DNA from: a virus
Reading direction: 5' to 3' (one strand)
Length of the DNA: 51,676 nt
Virus record (IMG/VR): IMGVR_UViG_3300009183_000012
Coordinates: 1-51,676 of that record
Shown here: positions 9,305-17,919 of the stretch, in pieces
Layout: the number at the start of each line of letters is the position of its first letter
How positions within the stretch are numbered: the first letter of the stretch is position 1
Notes under the pieces: model-generated
What the model saw: only the letters and a program-made list of their open reading frames with translations
The model's database searches: none
What the model was told of the DNA's origin: nothing
Made by a program: the position numbers and the translations under genes

Positions 9305-10737
9305 TATAGAACCGTCCCACCCATATCCATAGCTTTCTTGACATTCTTATCAAGGACCAGACCCACATTGCCGTTAGTGTCCATCATGTAAACGGACCCC
9401 TTTGGTGCGGGAGGGAGACCCGGATTTGTGGAAGCTTTCGGCGTGACTGCGGCACCACGGGCTGCGGCAGCGGGCGTTTGCGTGGAAGCAGCTCCAGTCT
9501 TTGACTTCTCAGCTGCGTCTCTCTCTACACGCTCATTCAGCATTCTCTCAAATGCCGCCGCTTGGCTTTCCGGTGGGGTACCAGCTTTGACAAAGAAGTC
9601 CTTAATGTATTTAATTTGCTCATCTCTAGTGATCCATCCCTCGTCGTAGGCCCGCCGCATGCTCGCTACAATGGGACTAGGATCAGAGCCAAGCTTGGCC
9701 GCCCGTATTTCCAGCAAGACACCTTGAAGTTCGTTCTTAACCCTCTGATTCTCAGCTGCGGCAGTTGCCTTATTAGCTGCGGCGGTTGCGACCAAGTCCC
9801 TGCCAGTGAGATTGACCATTTGCTCGTCCGTCAGGTTGATGCCCTGTGCAATCATCTGCCCCAAACTGGTGCCCTCAAGAGCTTCGGCCCTACGCTTGAT
9901 CCGGTCTGCCGCTTGGGTCGTCAACACGCCAGCCCCTCCCATGTTGCTTGCCACGGGGACGTTGCCCATCTTGTTTTCCAAGACGTTGACGTTTGGTGTA
10001 GGAGTCGCAGTGCCCGAGCGTAAGGGACTGTTGGGTACGTCGATGGATGGCGGCGGAACGGGAAGGGTGAACGGATTACCCGAGGTGACTGGGGCTGTGA
10101 TTGGGGCTGGGAGTGGGGCTGGACGGAGCACGTCCTTGTAACCGCCCAACGAAGCCGGTCCTGCTGGGGGGGCGTCGGGTAACTGACGAACAACCGCCGC
10201 ATTGAGAGTACCGGCAGTGTCCATAGTCCTCCGCATGTTTTCGACTGTTGCGGCGTTCCGGTTGAACTGCTCTTGGGTTCGGGCGGCAGCCGCTTGCTGA
10301 CGAGCATTCTCCGCCTGTGCGATACTGCTGGCCTGCTGGGCTATGGTACTCTGCTGTTTCATCTGCTCCATCTGCGCAGTCCGAAACGCCCGCTGCTGCT
10401 TGTCTTCCTCGGTCTTGATGTAGCTGCGGGCAAATCCCCCGAGCAGCGATGCCTCCCGCGCACCAAGACTGCCTTCCTTGTTGAGCTTGAGATACGCTTT
10501 GACCACGTCGGAAGGCAGTGTGGCCCGCTGCTCCTCGTCGGCGAGCAACGCTTTCAACGACTCGCTGTTGGCCACCGCCGCACCGAAATCAGCAATGGAG
10601 GTGTCCGCGATTTGCTTGTTCTGCTCGTAGGTTTTGATGCCCGCATTGAAGCCTTCGAGCAGGCTGTTGATGCCTCTGGTCATGCCTTGGGCACGGATCT
10701 GCCCGCTGATGTCAGATACGCCGGGATTGTAGGCCAT
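9304..10737 (-). CDS. Helical/low-complexity internal virion protein candidate
   Basis: 477 residues. Residues about 110-175 are Gln/Ala-rich and coiled-coil-like (QMKQQSTIAQQASSIAQAEN), followed by a Pro-rich linker (about 190-260), a helical region with NLTDEQMVNLTGRDLV, and an Ala/Pro-rich tail. The leader before the ATG is TAAACCACC with no Shine-Dalgarno. Place in the operon, between nozzle/fibre proteins and the giant ejection protein, matches the internal core proteins of podoviruses. No enzyme motif is visible. Confidence 0.6.
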   Translation of the reverse strand: MAYNPGVSDISGQIRAQGMTRGINSLLEGFNAGIKTYEQNKQIADTSIADFGAAVANSESLKALLADEEQRATLPSDVVKAYLKLNKEGSLGAREASLLGGFARSYIKTEEDKQQRAFRTAQMEQMKQQSTIAQQASSIAQAENARQQAAAARTQEQFNRNAATVENMRRTMDTAGTLNAAVVRQLPDAPPAGPASLGGYKDVLRPAPLPAPITAPVTSGNPFTLPVPPPSIDVPNSPLRSGTATPTPNVNVLENKMGNVPVASNMGGAGVLTTQAADRIKRRAEALEGTSLGQMIAQGINLTDEQMVNLTGRDLVATAAANKATAAAENQRVKNELQGVLLEIRAAKLGSDPSPIVASMRRAYDEGWITRDEQIKYIKDFFVKAGTPPESQAAAFERMLNERVERDAAEKSKTGAASTQTPAAAARGAAVTPKASTNPGLPPAPKGSVYMMDTNGNVGLVLDKNVKKAMDMGGTVL

Positions 10738-10743
10738 GGTGGT

Positions 10744-11622
10744 TTAGATTTGGGAGCGACCAAAGAAGGCGTTCATGTCGTTGAACCGCCCACCGGTATT
10801 ACGGAGTTGTGGACTGCCGACGCCATATTTGCCAGCTTGTTTCGGAGAATAACTTGGCTGCCCTCCGTAGGTCGGAGCGTTGGCCACGCCGTAAGTCGGT
10901 GCGGGTTGGGGCGGAGACCCGTAGGTTGGCGCGGCTTGGAACGGAGACCCGTAGGTTGGTGCGGCTTGGAACGGAGACCGGTAGAGCTGTGCGGGTTGGG
11001 GCGAGGGCCGGTAGATCGGTGCGGGTTGGCGCGAGGGCATGTATGCCGTGTTGACTGGGGAGGACTGACGCGGGGGCGTGTAGACTGGTGCGGGCTGGGG
11101 CGATGGTCGGTACTCCATCGTGCGGGGGACGTTGACCGGTGGGGGCGTGTAGACTGGTGCGGGCTGGGGCGATGGTCGGTAATCCATCGTGCGTGGGCCA
11201 GTGCCGGAATCGCCTCCGGCGTAGTTAATGCCGTAGAAATTCGGGCTGCCTCCGGGGTAGTTAATGTTGTCGGGATTGACGCCACCGTATCTGGGGTTGT
11301 CGGGAACGTAGTTAGTGCCGTCCGGATTGACGCCACCGTATCTGGTGTTGTCGGGGACGAAACGAGTGCCGTCGGGATTGATGCTCCCAGCCTCAGACAA
11401 ACGGCTCAAGTCAAAGCCGTCGAAATTCGGGCGGGGGAGTCCCCTAAGACGTGCAGCATCTTGGGGGGTCATCATTTGTGGACGGTACTCCGCCTGCTCC
11501 GCTTCGGGGGTGGCTGCCGTCATGCGCGGGCCAGTGCCGAAATCGCCTCCGCGCAGTTGTCCAGACGAGCGTTGAGTGGCCAAGAACTGTTGGATCTTTT
11601 CGAAATCTTGTGGCGTGTTCAT
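10744..11622 (-). CDS. Pro/Tyr-rich repeat protein, virion candidate
   Basis: 292 residues. From residue about 80 it is built of short repeats: VNPDGTxYVPDNxRYGG two to three times, then YRPSPQPAPVYTPP and APTYGSPFQ units. The corresponding DNA repeats lie around 10880-11360. Such Pro/Tyr-rich repeats are probably unfolded or extended. The last residues (FNDMNAFFGRSQI) look folded or helical. It sits between two internal virion candidates, so packaging in the particle is likely. Repeat number may vary between relatives. Confidence 0.6.
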   Translation of the reverse strand: MNTPQDFEKIQQFLATQRSSGQLRGGDFGTGPRMTAATPEAEQAEYRPQMMTPQDAARLRGLPRPNFDGFDLSRLSEAGSINPDGTRFVPDNTRYGGVNPDGTNYVPDNPRYGGVNPDNINYPGGSPNFYGINYAGGDSGTGPRTMDYRPSPQPAPVYTPPPVNVPRTMEYRPSPQPAPVYTPPRQSSPVNTAYMPSRQPAPIYRPSPQPAQLYRSPFQAAPTYGSPFQAAPTYGSPPQPAPTYGVANAPTYGGQPSYSPKQAGKYGVGSPQLRNTGGRFNDMNAFFGRSQI

Positions 11623-11640
11623 TGTAATAGTGGTTTGGGT

Positions 11641-14124
11641 TTAGCCTCCGAAGACCCATCTCAGTCCGTTCCAGATGGCTCCAGCGTTTTGCATCGCGGC
11701 AGCGGTAAGGCCATACATGCCAGCCTGTCTTGCCGCCTCGACAGAAGCCGCGTTGTTGGCAGCCGAAATACTCGCCGCCGTTGCCGCATTGGCGTTGAAG
11801 TCGTAGATGTTGTTGGGGTATTCGCCCACCGGGTTGAAGGTCTTCCGCACGTAGTCCTGCGTGCTACCCGCTTGGTTCGCAGCTTGGCCGTAGAGCGCCG
11901 CATTGGTGCCGTAGTTCTGGGTCTGCATCCCGTACTGGTTGCCCAGAATGGCAGCCTGAGGATCGAAGACGTTGGCCATCTCCATGGCGGTCGCCTGCTG
12001 AAGATTGCCGTAACTCTGTTGTACCTTGGCCCGCGCCTCGGCCTCACGTTGGCGGGCCAGAGAGTCGCGGTTCAGGATCTCCGACCCTACCGCACCACGA
12101 CTGTTCACCAGACCACGGGCAGACCACGCTTCACGGGCTGCCTGCTGGGAGTTGCGGACGTCCTCGGGCGATAGTTGCTTGGCCTCGGCCATGCGGAGAG
12201 CATCCATGTCTCGACCAAGGCCCGCTGAAGCCTCCTTGCTGAATTGGCCGAGATTGCCGTAGAGCTGCGAGTTGAGGGTCTGGCGGTTGAGCAGAGCCTC
12301 GCCTCCCAGTCGGTTCACATCGGCCAGATTGGCTTCCCGCAATGCCCGGTTGGATGCGATGGTCTGAGCACTGGCAGCTGCCGTGTTGGCGGCATTCGTG
12401 CCCCGCATCCGATTTGAGACCTTGTCGAAAGCGTCTAAGTCTGCATCGGTGTAATCGTCAAGGGCGTCGCCATACACCTGTTTCAGCGCATCTCGTCGGG
12501 CCTTGAATGCAGCAGTAGTCTTGCCTAGCTCGGTATCTAAATCTCGTTGGCCGGGTGTTATGGTTGGCATGGTAAAAGGGTTTGTAGGAGTGGCTGGAGT
12601 GGTGGGAATAACGGGTGTAGTGCCGCCGCCACCCCCGCCGCCGCCGACGACGACACAGACGCCAGCAGCATTGCGCTCTTGGCCTGCTGGGCAAGGGTCA
12701 GTAGGCGGCGGTCGCTCGATAGCGGGAATCGTCGTCGCACCTCCCGGAGCCGGAAAAGTAACTGGCACTACCACGTTAGGCGGCGGTTGCTCGATAGGGG
12801 GAATCGTCTTCGCGCCTCCCGAAGGCGGAAAAGTAACTGGCGTTACCACGTTGGTGGTAGTCGGCGTCTGAGTTGCGACTGCCTTTGCGGCATCCTCTGC
12901 TTTTTGCTCCGGAGTCCGCGTGTCGAATGGCCCCATGTCCCCGGGTTTAGGGGGTCCGGAATTGGCAGCCCCCGTCGATATGACCAATGGGCCGGAGTTC
13001 GGCGTCTGAGTTGCGACTGCCTTTGCGGCATCCTCTGCTTTTTGCTCCGGAGTCCTCTGGTCGAATGGCCCCATGTCCCCGGGTTTAGGAGGTCCGGAAT
13101 TGGGAGTCTCCGTCGAGATGACCAATGGGCCGGAGTTCGGCGTCTGGGCTGCGGCTGCCGCGTCTGCCGCTCTTTGCTCTGGAGTCCTCTGGTCGAATGG
13201 CCCCATGTCCCCGGGTTTAGGGGGTCCGGAATTGGGAGCCCCACCAGTCAATATGCCCAATGGGACGGTGCTCGGCGTCTGGGTTTGGGCAGCTGCGGCT
13301 GCGGCTGCGGCTGCGGCTTCGGCATCCAGCTGGGCCTGTACTTCGGGCGATGCCCCCGCTGCCTTTGCTGCTTCGGCTGCGTCCCTAGCTCGTGTTGCCG
13401 CTGTCGCATTGGCGGCTACGGCTCCGGTAATGATCAATCCAGTGATCGGATCAACCGGGAGAGGAGTGATGGAGATGTTGCCATTTCCCGTACCGAAGAT
13501 GCCCTCTCCGATATTCGTGATGACGTTGCGGGCACCGGTTATAGGATCGCTGACGATTTGCCCTATTCCTGTGGCAGCAGAGCCTATGACGTCGATGGGG
13601 TTGCCGATTGTAATGGGGGGCGGTCTCCCCTTAGCGACCATATCGGCAATCTCCTTCTCCGCCTTTGCATCAGCAGCAGCTTTTTCTCTCGCTTCGTATT
13701 CGGCTCTTTCACGGGCTTCGAACTCCGCAGTTCCTACAACGTTAGGGTCTTTGTTGATCGGGATGATCAAGCTCGGGTTTCCGATGGTGACAGCATTCGG
13801 TGGAGAGAAGATGTTTGGACCTGAGCTGCCGCCATCACCCTCGCCATCGCCATCGCCCTCGCCTGCACCGCTGCCTGCACCGCTGCCTGCATCACCGCCT
13901 CCGAGACGTGTTAAGGGTACGAAGAAAGGGTCCATTACGATGGTGCCGTCACCCTCCGCTTCTTTTGATTTTGCCAGACGTGCTTTCTCTTCCTCGATAT
14001 CTGCCAGACGTTTATCTTCCAGCAGGCGTGCTTTCTCTTCCTCGATAGCTGCCAGACGCTCTTTTTCGTCCTCCTCGTAGGGGTCGAGGATCTCTCCTGC
14101 GTAGTATTTTTGCCAGTTGGGCAT
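11641..14124 (-). CDS. Large repeat-containing internal virion protein candidate (827 aa)
   Basis: Start chosen at the ATG at 14124, one base after the stop of the preceding gene; the longer frame would run into that gene. Residues 12-60 are a charged coiled coil with two copies of an EEEKARL unit. Acidic Gly/Ser repeats follow, then Ala-rich helices near residue 225-285, three ~46-residue units containing NSGPPKPGDMGPF, two VVxPVTFPxxGGAxTIP units, a PCPAGQERNAAGVCV box and an eight-glycine run. The C-terminal ~300 residues are Gln/Ala/Asn-rich helix (AAREAWSARGLVNSRGAVGS), which resembles internal virion proteins of other podoviruses. Function in the particle is inferred. Confidence 0.6.
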   Translation of the reverse strand: MPNWQKYYAGEILDPYEEDEKERLAAIEEEKARLLEDKRLADIEEEKARLAKSKEAEGDGTIVMDPFFVPLTRLGGGDAGSGAGSGAGEGDGDGEGDGGSSGPNIFSPPNAVTIGNPSLIIPINKDPNVVGTAEFEARERAEYEAREKAAADAKAEKEIADMVAKGRPPPITIGNPIDVIGSAATGIGQIVSDPITGARNVITNIGEGIFGTGNGNISITPLPVDPITGLIITGAVAANATAATRARDAAEAAKAAGASPEVQAQLDAEAAAAAAAAAAQTQTPSTVPLGILTGGAPNSGPPKPGDMGPFDQRTPEQRAADAAAAAQTPNSGPLVISTETPNSGPPKPGDMGPFDQRTPEQKAEDAAKAVATQTPNSGPLVISTGAANSGPPKPGDMGPFDTRTPEQKAEDAAKAVATQTPTTTNVVTPVTFPPSGGAKTIPPIEQPPPNVVVPVTFPAPGGATTIPAIERPPPTDPCPAGQERNAAGVCVVVGGGGGGGGTTPVIPTTPATPTNPFTMPTITPGQRDLDTELGKTTAAFKARRDALKQVYGDALDDYTDADLDAFDKVSNRMRGTNAANTAAASAQTIASNRALREANLADVNRLGGEALLNRQTLNSQLYGNLGQFSKEASAGLGRDMDALRMAEAKQLSPEDVRNSQQAAREAWSARGLVNSRGAVGSEILNRDSLARQREAEARAKVQQSYGNLQQATAMEMANVFDPQAAILGNQYGMQTQNYGTNAALYGQAANQAGSTQDYVRKTFNPVGEYPNNIYDFNANAATAASISAANNAASVEAARQAGMYGLTAAAMQNAGAIWNGLRWVFGG
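12861..13271 (-). repeat. Three tandem ~138-bp coding repeats
   Basis: Units begin at 12861, 12999 and 13137 with TCGGCGTCTG, and the same decamer follows at 13272. Periods are 138, 138 and 135 bases, so each keeps the frame. The units encode the NSGPPKPGDMGPF modules of the 827-residue protein and differ by scattered substitutions. Confidence 0.9.
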
Positions 14125-14125
14125 G

Positions 14126-14824
14126 TTAGGAAGTGACGCCCTTGATGACTGCGAAACTAAGGACCAATGCCTCAGAAAGGGAGCCAGCGGTTTGATTGTT
14201 TGTGATGTACAATGTCGCAGCGCCTGCACCGCAGGAAACATTGAACACGTAAGCTCCGATAGTGCCGCCTGACTTGTGATTGATAATCACTACATCTGTA
14301 GCGGCAATCTTACTGTTAGTCCAAACAGCTGAAACGACGGTTGCATGGCCCAATGAATCTGCGGCAGTGGTGATCTGACCACACATAGCGTTCAAAGTGA
14401 ACGCAGTAGCCTTGCTGGTCGCTTGAGTTACAGTGCCCCCGGCACCCGTGTAAAAGCCCAGACCGGTGACCGTCGTATCCACAGCTTCGAAGTTGCCAGC
14501 ACCGGCAGTAGAACGAGCAAGGAACGTGTTGTTGCCCGCCGCTGCGACAACTTTGGCAAGAGTCACTGCATTATTCGCGAGCTTGCCCGTCGTCACTCCA
14601 AGGTCGTTGATCTTGGCAGTGGTAACCGCGAGGTCGTTGATCTTGGCGGTGGTAACCGCGAGGTCCGCAAGTTTGCTGGTGATGATCGAGCCATCCGCAA
14701 TGGTCGTCGCAATCACCTCGTTGTTCCCAAGTGTCACGGAGGGCGTGCTCAACAGGTTGAGCTTGGTGAAGGTGATCGGGTCGGTGGTCCCCGTGAAGGT
14801 GTAGCCGGGTGATACAGATGGCAT
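14126..14824 (-). CDS. Tail-fibre/spike-like protein
   Basis: 232 residues. Residues about 40-95 are repeats of the type DLAVTTAKINDLAVTTAKIN, typical of trimeric fibre shafts; the DNA repeats are at 14570-14690. The C-terminal ~110 residues (TLNAMCGQITTAADSL, then DVVIINHKSGGTIGAYVFNV and NQTAGSLSEAL) form a beta-rich module that I recall as a recurrent terminal domain of phage structural proteins. It follows the nozzle-like gene. Role: receptor-binding or decoration fibre. Confidence 0.7.
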   Translation of the reverse strand: MPSVSPGYTFTGTTDPITFTKLNLLSTPSVTLGNNEVIATTIADGSIITSKLADLAVTTAKINDLAVTTAKINDLGVTTGKLANNAVTLAKVVAAAGNNTFLARSTAGAGNFEAVDTTVTGLGFYTGAGGTVTQATSKATAFTLNAMCGQITTAADSLGHATVVSAVWTNSKIAATDVVIINHKSGGTIGAYVFNVSCGAGAATLYITNNQTAGSLSEALVLSFAVIKGVTS

Positions 14825-14835
14825 GGTGGTAAGTG

Positions 14836-17403
14836 TTAGACTTGGACGAGACTGCTCCGTTGGCCAGTGTGATTCTCAAAGCCGATCCCGCGAATTTTAA
14901 TGATCCCCGTGGTGTTGGTGATGTTGAGCCATGAGAGTCTCCCCTGTCGCCGGGTGATAATGGGGAACCGATAGTCCTGCGTCATCTCCGGCTGGAAGCC
15001 CGTACCGCATTGCAGTCCGGTGATGGGCAATCCCGGCGTCGACCCTGCGGCCAAGGGGCCAGTGGAGTAGTCCTTCCGGTAGGCCCGGTTGAAGTCGTCG
15101 TTGACGTTGGTCTGGTCGTAGGTCGAGTCGTTGAACAACCAGCTCTCTGCCCGGGTATAGGTCTGGTCGGTCAGAATGGTGGAGCTTTCCGAGGCTCCAT
15201 CGGTGTAGGTGGTGACGCTGAAATCCGGGCGATTGGTGCCAAGGTCGACCCACATGCGTCGTTGGGTGGCGTTGTTGCCCTCAAAGTTGTAGGCCCGGGA
15301 GGTCAGCGAAGTGGCGATGTCTGCCACATTCGTCCCGCTGATGTCGTTCTGCCCCTCGCCGGTCACAAAGATCTGCCCATCCTCAGTGATGGCGTGCAGT
15401 CGTTGCGGCCCGAGATAGTTCGCGACGGCCCAGCCTTGAATACCCATGGAGAAGGAGGACGCAAAATTCCATTCCCCAAACCAGTTCTCGGTGACGAAAT
15501 TGTAGACAAGGACGGTGTTGCAGAAGACCGCATTATCGAGGGGGACTGCCACGAACAGCTTGTTGTCGAAATAGGCCATGCTCACCTTGTAGCCGTAGTC
15601 CCAATTCACCCGCTTGAGGAGGCTGGAGATGTTGCGCGAAAGAGGCAGGGTCTTGTGCTGGACCGAATTGTTGGTGGCGGTCAGCGTGATGAGGTTGATG
15701 TTGCGGTCGCTCATGTAGACCACGTCGGGTCCGACCGAGACCACTGAGTTGATGCCGATGCACCCGACCTGCCGCGTTATCTCCGTAACGGTTACATCGT
15801 CCAAAGCCCCTTGCACGTTTTGCAGGACCAAGATGGACTTGTTCTTGAAGACGAGAAGGCTGTTCTCTCCAAACGGATACGTCCTTACCAGATAGTCGGA
15901 CGACCCCTTGTTCAGGTTGAAGTTGTTGGCGAGGTCGTCGTAGGTGTTGAAGTCCAGCGTGTCCGACGCCGCGACTTCGTCCTTCCCGTCGATCACCCAC
16001 AACCGGTCTTGATAGTAGGTGGCCTGACTGCTGTTGGGGATATTTGAGAATCCGGGCAACGGAGTCGGGGTGGGGACGGCGACAAACGTCGTGTTCCAAT
16101 CCCCGTTCCAGTAGATCGGTGCCTCATCCGGGCCACGGAACAGGTAGACGAGATTGTTGCACTGGACGATGGTAGACTGGTTTGAGACCGTGAAGGAGCC
16201 CAGTGAGATGGTGTGGGGGGCTCTGCCGTTGGCGTAGAATCCCACCGAGGTATTGCCCACCAGCATGATCCACTGAGAGCCCGGGTCCGTCTGGTCGGAG
16301 TAGACCCCTGAGGCCCAGACCGTGACGGCGTAAGAGGTCATCACTTGCGTGCCCGGAGCACCGGAGTCATCGGAGACTGCGACGAAAAGCCCGTTCCCGT
16401 AAGTGACCGCAGCCCATGTTGGACCGGCAGCCCCGACCCGTGACTGCCAGTCGGTGCCATTGTAGGAGGTCATCACGCCGTATCCGCTTGAAGCCAGCGA
16501 AACTGCCACGAACCGGTCGTACCCGAAGGTCACCGATTTATATCCGTCATTGTCGGGCGTGGTGCGGGCGGTCCATGTAATGCCGTCGGGCGAGGACATT
16601 GCCCGCTGACTCCCAAAGTCACCCACGGCCACGAATATGCCATCTCCGTAGGCGACACTCTGCCAGTTCGATGCGGCGGCAGTTCGCGAAGTCCATGTGA
16701 TGCCGTCGTTCGAAGTTGCCGCCACCCCATTCCCGCCACTTCCGCCGACAGCGACAAAAAGTCCGTTCCCGTAAGTGACGTCTGTCCAGAGGGAAAATGC
16801 CAAAGACGTACTGGATGCCCATGTAATGCCGTCAGTCGAATACATCGACCGCGCAGCCCCACCTTGAGCCACTGCAACGAAACGCCCTGCGCCATAGGTC
16901 ACCGCGATCCAGCTACTGTCTGCGGCAGAGACTCGGCTCGTCCATGTGATACCGTCGGGCGAAGTCATCACCCGGTCGCCAACACCTGAGGTAGATACCG
17001 CAACAAAAAGACCTTCGCCAAAGGTGACCGAAAACCAAAAGTTTGTAGTAGCGGGAGTGCGGGCGGTCCAAGTGCTCCCGTCGGGCGAGGACATCACCCG
17101 AGTTCCCAGTGGCTCTACCGCTACAAAGGTGCCGTTGCCGTAGGCCACGGATTGCCAATAACCATTCTGAGCTGATTGCGAGATCCAAGCACTGTCGAAC
17201 GGAGCCGCACCCAAGCTGGGGAGGCAGACAAACCCGCCACGGGTGACGGCGTCCTGCGTGGTGAAGTCCATGTTGACCGCTGACTGGACTTGGCCGGGAC
17301 CGATGTTCTCCGGTGCGTCCCAGTCGTTAGACCCTATGAGCGAACGATCCCCCTCGATGAGAGGGGGATCGTCGGCCTGTCCATAGGAGCGATAGCGGTT
17401 CAT
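14836..17403 (-). CDS. Nozzle/tail-tubular-B-like protein with inserted seven-repeat propeller
   Basis: 855 residues. The first ~75 (GSNDWDAPENIGPGQVQSAV) and the part after ~380 (YYQDRLWVIDGKDEVAASD, NTYDD, YRFPIITRRQG) resemble the phage stabilisation/tail tubular B family, itself a propeller forming the short-tail nozzle. Between them, residues about 82-375 hold seven units of ~42 residues of the form W-x-x-VTYGxGxFVAV followed by MTSPDGITWTSR. Seven such units should close a second beta-propeller. It lies in the tail gene cluster. An exposed propeller at the nozzle could bind host glycans; that part is inference. Confidence 0.7.
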   Translation of the reverse strand: MNRYRSYGQADDPPLIEGDRSLIGSNDWDAPENIGPGQVQSAVNMDFTTQDAVTRGGFVCLPSLGAAPFDSAWISQSAQNGYWQSVAYGNGTFVAVEPLGTRVMSSPDGSTWTARTPATTNFWFSVTFGEGLFVAVSTSGVGDRVMTSPDGITWTSRVSAADSSWIAVTYGAGRFVAVAQGGAARSMYSTDGITWASSTSLAFSLWTDVTYGNGLFVAVGGSGGNGVAATSNDGITWTSRTAAASNWQSVAYGDGIFVAVGDFGSQRAMSSPDGITWTARTTPDNDGYKSVTFGYDRFVAVSLASSGYGVMTSYNGTDWQSRVGAAGPTWAAVTYGNGLFVAVSDDSGAPGTQVMTSYAVTVWASGVYSDQTDPGSQWIMLVGNTSVGFYANGRAPHTISLGSFTVSNQSTIVQCNNLVYLFRGPDEAPIYWNGDWNTTFVAVPTPTPLPGFSNIPNSSQATYYQDRLWVIDGKDEVAASDTLDFNTYDDLANNFNLNKGSSDYLVRTYPFGENSLLVFKNKSILVLQNVQGALDDVTVTEITRQVGCIGINSVVSVGPDVVYMSDRNINLITLTATNNSVQHKTLPLSRNISSLLKRVNWDYGYKVSMAYFDNKLFVAVPLDNAVFCNTVLVYNFVTENWFGEWNFASSFSMGIQGWAVANYLGPQRLHAITEDGQIFVTGEGQNDISGTNVADIATSLTSRAYNFEGNNATQRRMWVDLGTNRPDFSVTTYTDGASESSTILTDQTYTRAESWLFNDSTYDQTNVNDDFNRAYRKDYSTGPLAAGSTPGLPITGLQCGTGFQPEMTQDYRFPIITRRQGRLSWLNITNTTGIIKIRGIGFENHTGQRSSLVQV
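16290..17165 (-). repeat. Seven coding repeats (propeller blades)
   Basis: About 120-130-bp units, each encoding an FVAV strand and a SPDGITWT-type strand. The antisense CCATGTGATGCCGTCG-type string recurs at roughly 16570, 16690, 16820 and 16940. Units have diverged, so this is an old duplication maintained in frame. Confidence 0.85.
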
Positions 17404-17414
17404 GGGTTACCCCA

Positions 17415-17567
17415 TCAGGACTTGGCGAGATTAACCCGGATGGCCTCAATCTCCTTTTTGACGGAGTCGATCTCTTCCTTCGCTTTCGCCAGCTCGTTGA
17501 TGAGCAGGTTCACGTTCGTCTGGGCGAGTTCGATGGCGATGGCTGATTTGTATTCGTTGGTCGTCAT
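17415..17567 (-). CDS. 50-residue coiled-coil protein
   Basis: Runs from ATG at 17567 to TGA at 17415-17417. It is almost entirely predicted helix with heptad spacing (LLINELAKAKEEIDSVKKEI). It sits between a small tail-region protein and the nozzle-like protein in the same operon, with stop-to-start spacing of a few bases and no Shine-Dalgarno. It could be a chaperone or small structural protein. Confidence 0.7.
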   Translation of the reverse strand: MTTNEYKSAIAIELAQTNVNLLINELAKAKEEIDSVKKEIEAIRVNLAKS

Positions 17568-17577
17568 GGTTAGATAT

Positions 17578-17910
17578 TCAGGCTTGCGTCAGACCGAGGT
17601 TGGTCGCGAGGCAGGCGAGCTGATACGCTTCGTCGGGGTTGGTGCGACCCCAGTTGGCCCACTGCGCAGCGGTCATGGCCTCGTTACCAGAGGTCAGCGT
17701 GGTCGTGGAGTAAACCGCCTCAACCGCAGGCACCTCAGGGGTGTCGTCGGTGGCCGGGATGGCGGGCGTGGCCGGGGTGACGAGTTGGCGGTCGGAGAGT
17801 TGCCAGAAGTAATTCGGGCAACCCGAGTCATCCACGGGGCCAACGCCACGGATTTCGAGCGTGTTGGCGGTGGAGGGAAAAACTTTGACGGGGACGATGG
17901 GAGTTTGCAT
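17578..17910 (-). CDS. Small tail-region protein, unknown
   Basis: 110 residues. The N-terminus looks beta-rich (VPVKVFPSTANTLEIRGVG). A Pro/Ala/Thr linker of the type TPATPAIPATDDTPEVPAVE follows, then a helical end (AAQWANWGRTNPDEAYQLA). It lies just downstream of the fibre-like gene 17920-18876, so it may be a fibre partner or assembly factor. I do not recognise the family. Confidence 0.6.
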   Translation of the reverse strand: MQTPIVPVKVFPSTANTLEIRGVGPVDDSGCPNYFWQLSDRQLVTPATPAIPATDDTPEVPAVEAVYSTTTLTSGNEAMTAAQWANWGRTNPDEAYQLACLATNLGLTQA

Positions 17911-17919
17911 GGTGAGTGA

